A DNA stretch of 64,000 nucleotides, taken from contig NZ_AVFL01000019.1 of the NCBI RefSeq assembly GCF_000576635.1, positions 1 through 64,000 on the forward strand, in the 5' to 3' direction. Numbering within the stretch: the first letter of the stretch is position 1; every line of letters starts with the position of its first letter. This DNA is from Skermanella stibiiresistens SB22 (GTDB taxonomy: Bacteria > Pseudomonadota > Alphaproteobacteria > Azospirillales > Azospirillaceae). The notes beneath the pieces are model-generated. The model was not told the origin of the DNA. It made no database searches and was given only the letters and a program-made list of their open reading frames with translations. Shown here one piece after another: positions 62,030 to 64,000 of this stretch. The translations under genes were made by a program, and so were the position numbers.

Positions 62030-63316
62030 TCATCTGGGAACGTGTCCGCTAGCCATTGGGGTGATCAGGCGCGACGTACCCCGCTCCACGAACGCCGGCC
62101 GCGGGGGATGTCGCGGCGGCGTGTTGGCTGGCGGGGGCACGCTCCGCCGCGCCGCGACGCGTCTGGCGAACTCTCCCAGCACCATCCGGTAGAGGGCGTC
62201 GCCCAGCATCGCGTCCTCCAGGCCCTCGTCGATGTTGGGATTGTCGTTGACCTCGATGACCAGCGCTCCCCGTGGGGTTTCCTTGATGTCCACGCCGTAG
62301 AGGCCATCGCCGATCGTTCGGGCCGCCTGGACGGCCGCGTCCACCACTGGCGCTGGAACGTTGGGCAGCGCCACGGCCTCGGTGGCGCCTTCCTCGGAGG
62401 TGCCGTTCGGCGCGTGGCGGAAGATCTGCCAATGTCCTCGCGCCATGCGATAGCGGCAGGCGAACAACGGCCGGCCCGCCAGGATGGCGATCCGCCAGTC
62501 GAATTCGGTCTGGACATATTCCTGGGCCACGATCAGGCGGGATGAGCGCAGCAGCGTCGCCCCGATCGCCGCCAGTTCGTCCGCGTTCATGGCCTTGAAG
62601 ACGCCCAGGCTGCTGCAACCATCCGGCGATTTGAGCACCAGCGGATAGCCCATTTCCGTCGCGGCCGCCGTCAAACCCCCGCCGTCGATCACGCGGGTGC
62701 GGGGCGTGGCGACGCCATGCCGCCGCAGGATCTCGGCCAGGAACACCTTGTTGCAGCACCGGAGGATCGATCGCGGATCGTCCATCACGGGCATTCCAGC
62801 TATCCGCGCCGCCGTCGCGTAACGGAAGCTGGGGTGAACCACGCTCGTCGTCTCGCGAATGAACAGCGCGTCGAACCGGGTCAGCCACGCCCTGTCATCG
62901 TGACGGATCAGGTCGACCGCGATGTTCATGTCGGAGCCTACCCGCCGAAAGCGCTCCAGCGTTTGGCGGCGCGACGGTGGGTGCGGGTCGCCGGGATCGT
63001 GCAGGATGGCGAGGCGGGCCTCGCCAAGCTCCCGCGCCGGAGTGATGGCGGGTCTGTCGCCGGAGTGGGACATTCCGGACACGTCCCGCGCGACGCGGTT
63101 CAAGGTTGGGAGAACCCTGTGTCCGCGCGCTTCCCCCAGCAGGGAACAGTAATAGCGGCTCGACAAATAGCCTCCCTGGCAAAGATTCACGATCAGGCCG
63201 TCGGCGGGGCAAAGGGAGGGTTCGGCGACATAGCGATCGAAAGGGAGGACGCGCGTGGTGCCGTTGGCGAGGATGGCGTCAGCCTCGCGCTCGACCACGA
63301 AGGTCGTATGGGGCAT
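62030..63316 (-). CDS. RimK-like ATP-grasp ligase with RLAN domain
   Basis: A 428-residue ATP-grasp ligase. Residues 1-140 match the RLAN (RimK-like ATP-grasp N-terminal) domain: DGLIVNLCQGGYLSSRYYCSLLGEARG. The ATP-grasp part has the nucleotide lysine in YPLVLKSPDG, EYVQTEFDWRIAILAG and the metal site VIEVNDNPNIDEG. The family joins amino acids or peptides to carboxylates. ATG 63316 is preferred over a TTG at 63337. It is the last gene of a minus-strand set of three very small genes, and its 3' end overlaps the read-through region of the lipocalin-like gene. Confidence 0.9.
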   Translation of the reverse strand: MPHTTFVVEREADAILANGTTRVLPFDRYVAEPSLCPADGLIVNLCQGGYLSSRYYCSLLGEARGHRVLPTLNRVARDVSGMSHSGDRPAITPARELGEARLAILHDPGDPHPPSRRQTLERFRRVGSDMNIAVDLIRHDDRAWLTRFDALFIRETTSVVHPSFRYATAARIAGMPVMDDPRSILRCCNKVFLAEILRRHGVATPRTRVIDGGGLTAAATEMGYPLVLKSPDGCSSLGVFKAMNADELAAIGATLLRSSRLIVAQEYVQTEFDWRIAILAGRPLFACRYRMARGHWQIFRHAPNGTSEEGATEAVALPNVPAPVVDAAVQAARTIGDGLYGVDIKETPRGALVIEVNDNPNIDEGLEDAMLGDALYRMVLGEFARRVAARRSVPPPANTPPRHPPRPAFVERGTSRLITPMASGHVPR

Positions 63317-63333
63317 GGTTGGGATTCCCGAAG

Positions 63334-63522
63334 TCAATCTTGGGATAGGATTTCGCCGCCGCGATCGGATCCGGCGACGGAGGCCGACGCCAGGAACAAG
63401 TTCGGCAGGCGCTGGGCCGTCGCCCAGCCGCGAACTCCCACCAGGGAGACCAGAACGATCGACGCCAGGGACAAACCCGCGATCATCGCGATGATCGCGC
63501 CGCTTCTTGGGTGGAAAGTCAT
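63334..63522 (-). CDS. Small single-pass membrane protein (62 aa)
   Basis: A 62-residue protein starting MTFHPRSGAIIAMIAGLSLASIVLVSLVGV, with one predicted membrane helix at about residues 9-30 and a Ser/Asp/Glu-containing tail (VAGSDRGGEILSQD). It lies 17 bases from the ATP-grasp start and four bases after the next small gene, so all are probably co-translated. Not recognised. Its acidic tail could be an ATP-grasp target, as a guess. Confidence 0.55.
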   Translation of the reverse strand: MTFHPRSGAIIAMIAGLSLASIVLVSLVGVRGWATAQRLPNLFLASASVAGSDRGGEILSQD

Positions 63523-63526
63523 GGCG

Positions 63527-63682
63527 TCATACCCCACCCAACCATCGTGAGCCGTACGCGGCCGCCAGGATGAACAGGATGGCGAGGGCGAAGCGGAAGA
63601 GGATGAGCCGGGCACGCTCGACCTCCGGCCGCGATCCGCGCGGCGCATTGAGGGGTGGCCTGTTCGCGGAACCCTTGGTCAT
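63527..63682 (-). CDS. Small membrane protein (51 aa)
   Basis: A 51-residue protein: basic N terminus (RGSRPEVERARL), one predicted helix (FRFALAILFILAAAYG) and a short tail. It overlaps the stop of the 95-residue gene by four bases (ATGA) and precedes the 62-residue gene by four bases. No family recognised. Confidence 0.55.
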   Translation of the reverse strand: MTKGSANRPPLNAPRGSRPEVERARLILFRFALAILFILAAAYGSRWLGGV

Positions 63683-63966
63683 GATGCCGCGAGCCTTTTC
63701 CCGCCGTGAGGATCCTGGGCACATGGCGCCCATGCCGGCTTCTTGACGATTCCCTGGGCCCGGAGATACGAGGGCATCAGCCTTTCCTGAACGTCCTCCG
63801 GCAGATCATCGCCGAAGGTTTCCAGTATTTCCTCGCGGGCTTTCCGCAGGGCGTCGGCCATCTCGAGGATGGGCAGGTCCTCCAGCCGGCGCGGGGCGGT
63901 TGGCGGGATGGGCGGCGTGATCATCGGAACGAGCCGGTCGACACAGCGTCGAAGCAGGCCATGCAT
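63679..63966 (-). CDS. Small hypothetical protein (95 aa)
   Basis: A 95-residue soluble protein with AGGAGG five bases before the ATG at 63966. Middle helix LEMADALRKAREEILETFGDDL and a conserved-looking EDVQERLMPSYLRAQGIVKKP. The first 15 residues are basic (MHGLLRRCVDRLVPM). It is first in the small-gene run leading to the ATP-grasp gene, near the right end of the window; more genes may precede it beyond the edge. Function unknown. Confidence 0.6.
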   Translation of the reverse strand: MHGLLRRCVDRLVPMITPPIPPTAPRRLEDLPILEMADALRKAREEILETFGDDLPEDVQERLMPSYLRAQGIVKKPAWAPCAQDPHGGKRLAAS

Positions 63967-64000
63967 GGGGTCCTCCTGGGTGGACTTGGCTTGTCACCGG

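Noticed and set aside
1-64000. CRISPR arrays, prophage blocks, integrases, rRNA operons
   Set aside because: No regularly spaced repeats, no terminase/capsid/integrase genes and no rRNA sequence were seen. The P5-like domain alone is not evidence for a prophage.

Overview
This window is chromosomal DNA from a GC-rich alphaproteobacterium. The gene content (AcnB-type aconitase, TRAP and Dpp-type transporters, many LysR regulators, Tat-exported enzymes, a DUF1127 protein) fits a metabolically versatile soil or rhizosphere Rhodospirillales/Azospirillaceae-type organism such as Azospirillum or Skermanella. That placement is an inference from gene style, not from a marker gene. I see no rRNA, tRNA, CRISPR array, prophage block or intact insertion sequence.

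Layout. 1-5.2 kb: a decapitated LeuC/aconitase-family fragment, an MHS-family MFS transporter, a small lipoprotein, and acnB with a clear terminator. 5.7-12.4 kb: a co-directional uronate-type catabolic cluster (TRAP transporter, GntR regulator, KduI, KduD, cupin, Gfo/Idh dehydrogenase) whose genes overlap or are closely packed. 12.5-14.5 kb: a lysine-rich micro-protein followed by two overlapping transglutaminase-like genes. 15.3-19.7 kb: an opine-oxidase-like flavoenzyme set (RidA, FAD subunit with BFD-type cluster, 2Fe-2S subunit, DAO-type subunit) with a divergent LysR, then a truncated HigA antitoxin. 19.9-26.5 kb: an isochorismatase-like hydrolase and a HyuA/HyuB pair, each with its own divergent LysR gene. 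26.7-35.3 kb: TerC, acetolactate synthase-like enzyme, MFS transporter, purine nucleoside permease-like protein, PchP-like phosphatase, FMN reductase/TetR and ArsR/AHSA1 pairs. 35.4-39 kb: lactonase plus HWE-type kinase, and a nucleotidyltransferase with an overlapping small gene. 39.1-47 kb: a peptide/opine-type ABC transporter with a fused permease-ATPase, a LysR, a class A beta-lactamase and a DUF1127 protein.

47-54.4 kb is a patch of small, exported or accessory genes: a P5-like secreted protein, a DUF417/MarR pair, a BrnT/BrnA toxin-antitoxin module, a bestrophin and CreA. 54.4-60.1 kb, all on the minus strand, holds an oxidoreductase trio (Ldh-type, MDR, PRISE-like), a membrane-tailed protein with a sigma-70 region 1.1-like head, and two glycosyltransferases. 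60.2-64 kb holds a ParD-like antitoxin coupled to methionine aminopeptidase, a lipocalin-like protein with an in-frame early stop, and an RLAN/RimK-type ATP-grasp gene preceded by three very small genes, two of them predicted membrane proteins.

The common design is a catabolic or transport module facing its own regulator across a short intergenic region. In several of these regions (5.48, 25.55, 33.13, 34.46-34.50, 44.80, 51.13-51.19, 52.41 and 60.21 kb) I can see inverted repeats that could be operators. The most unusual items are the tail-anchored sigma region 1.1 protein, the ParD-like/MetAP pair, the ATP-grasp plus small-protein operon, and the DUF417/cysteine-rich MarR pair.
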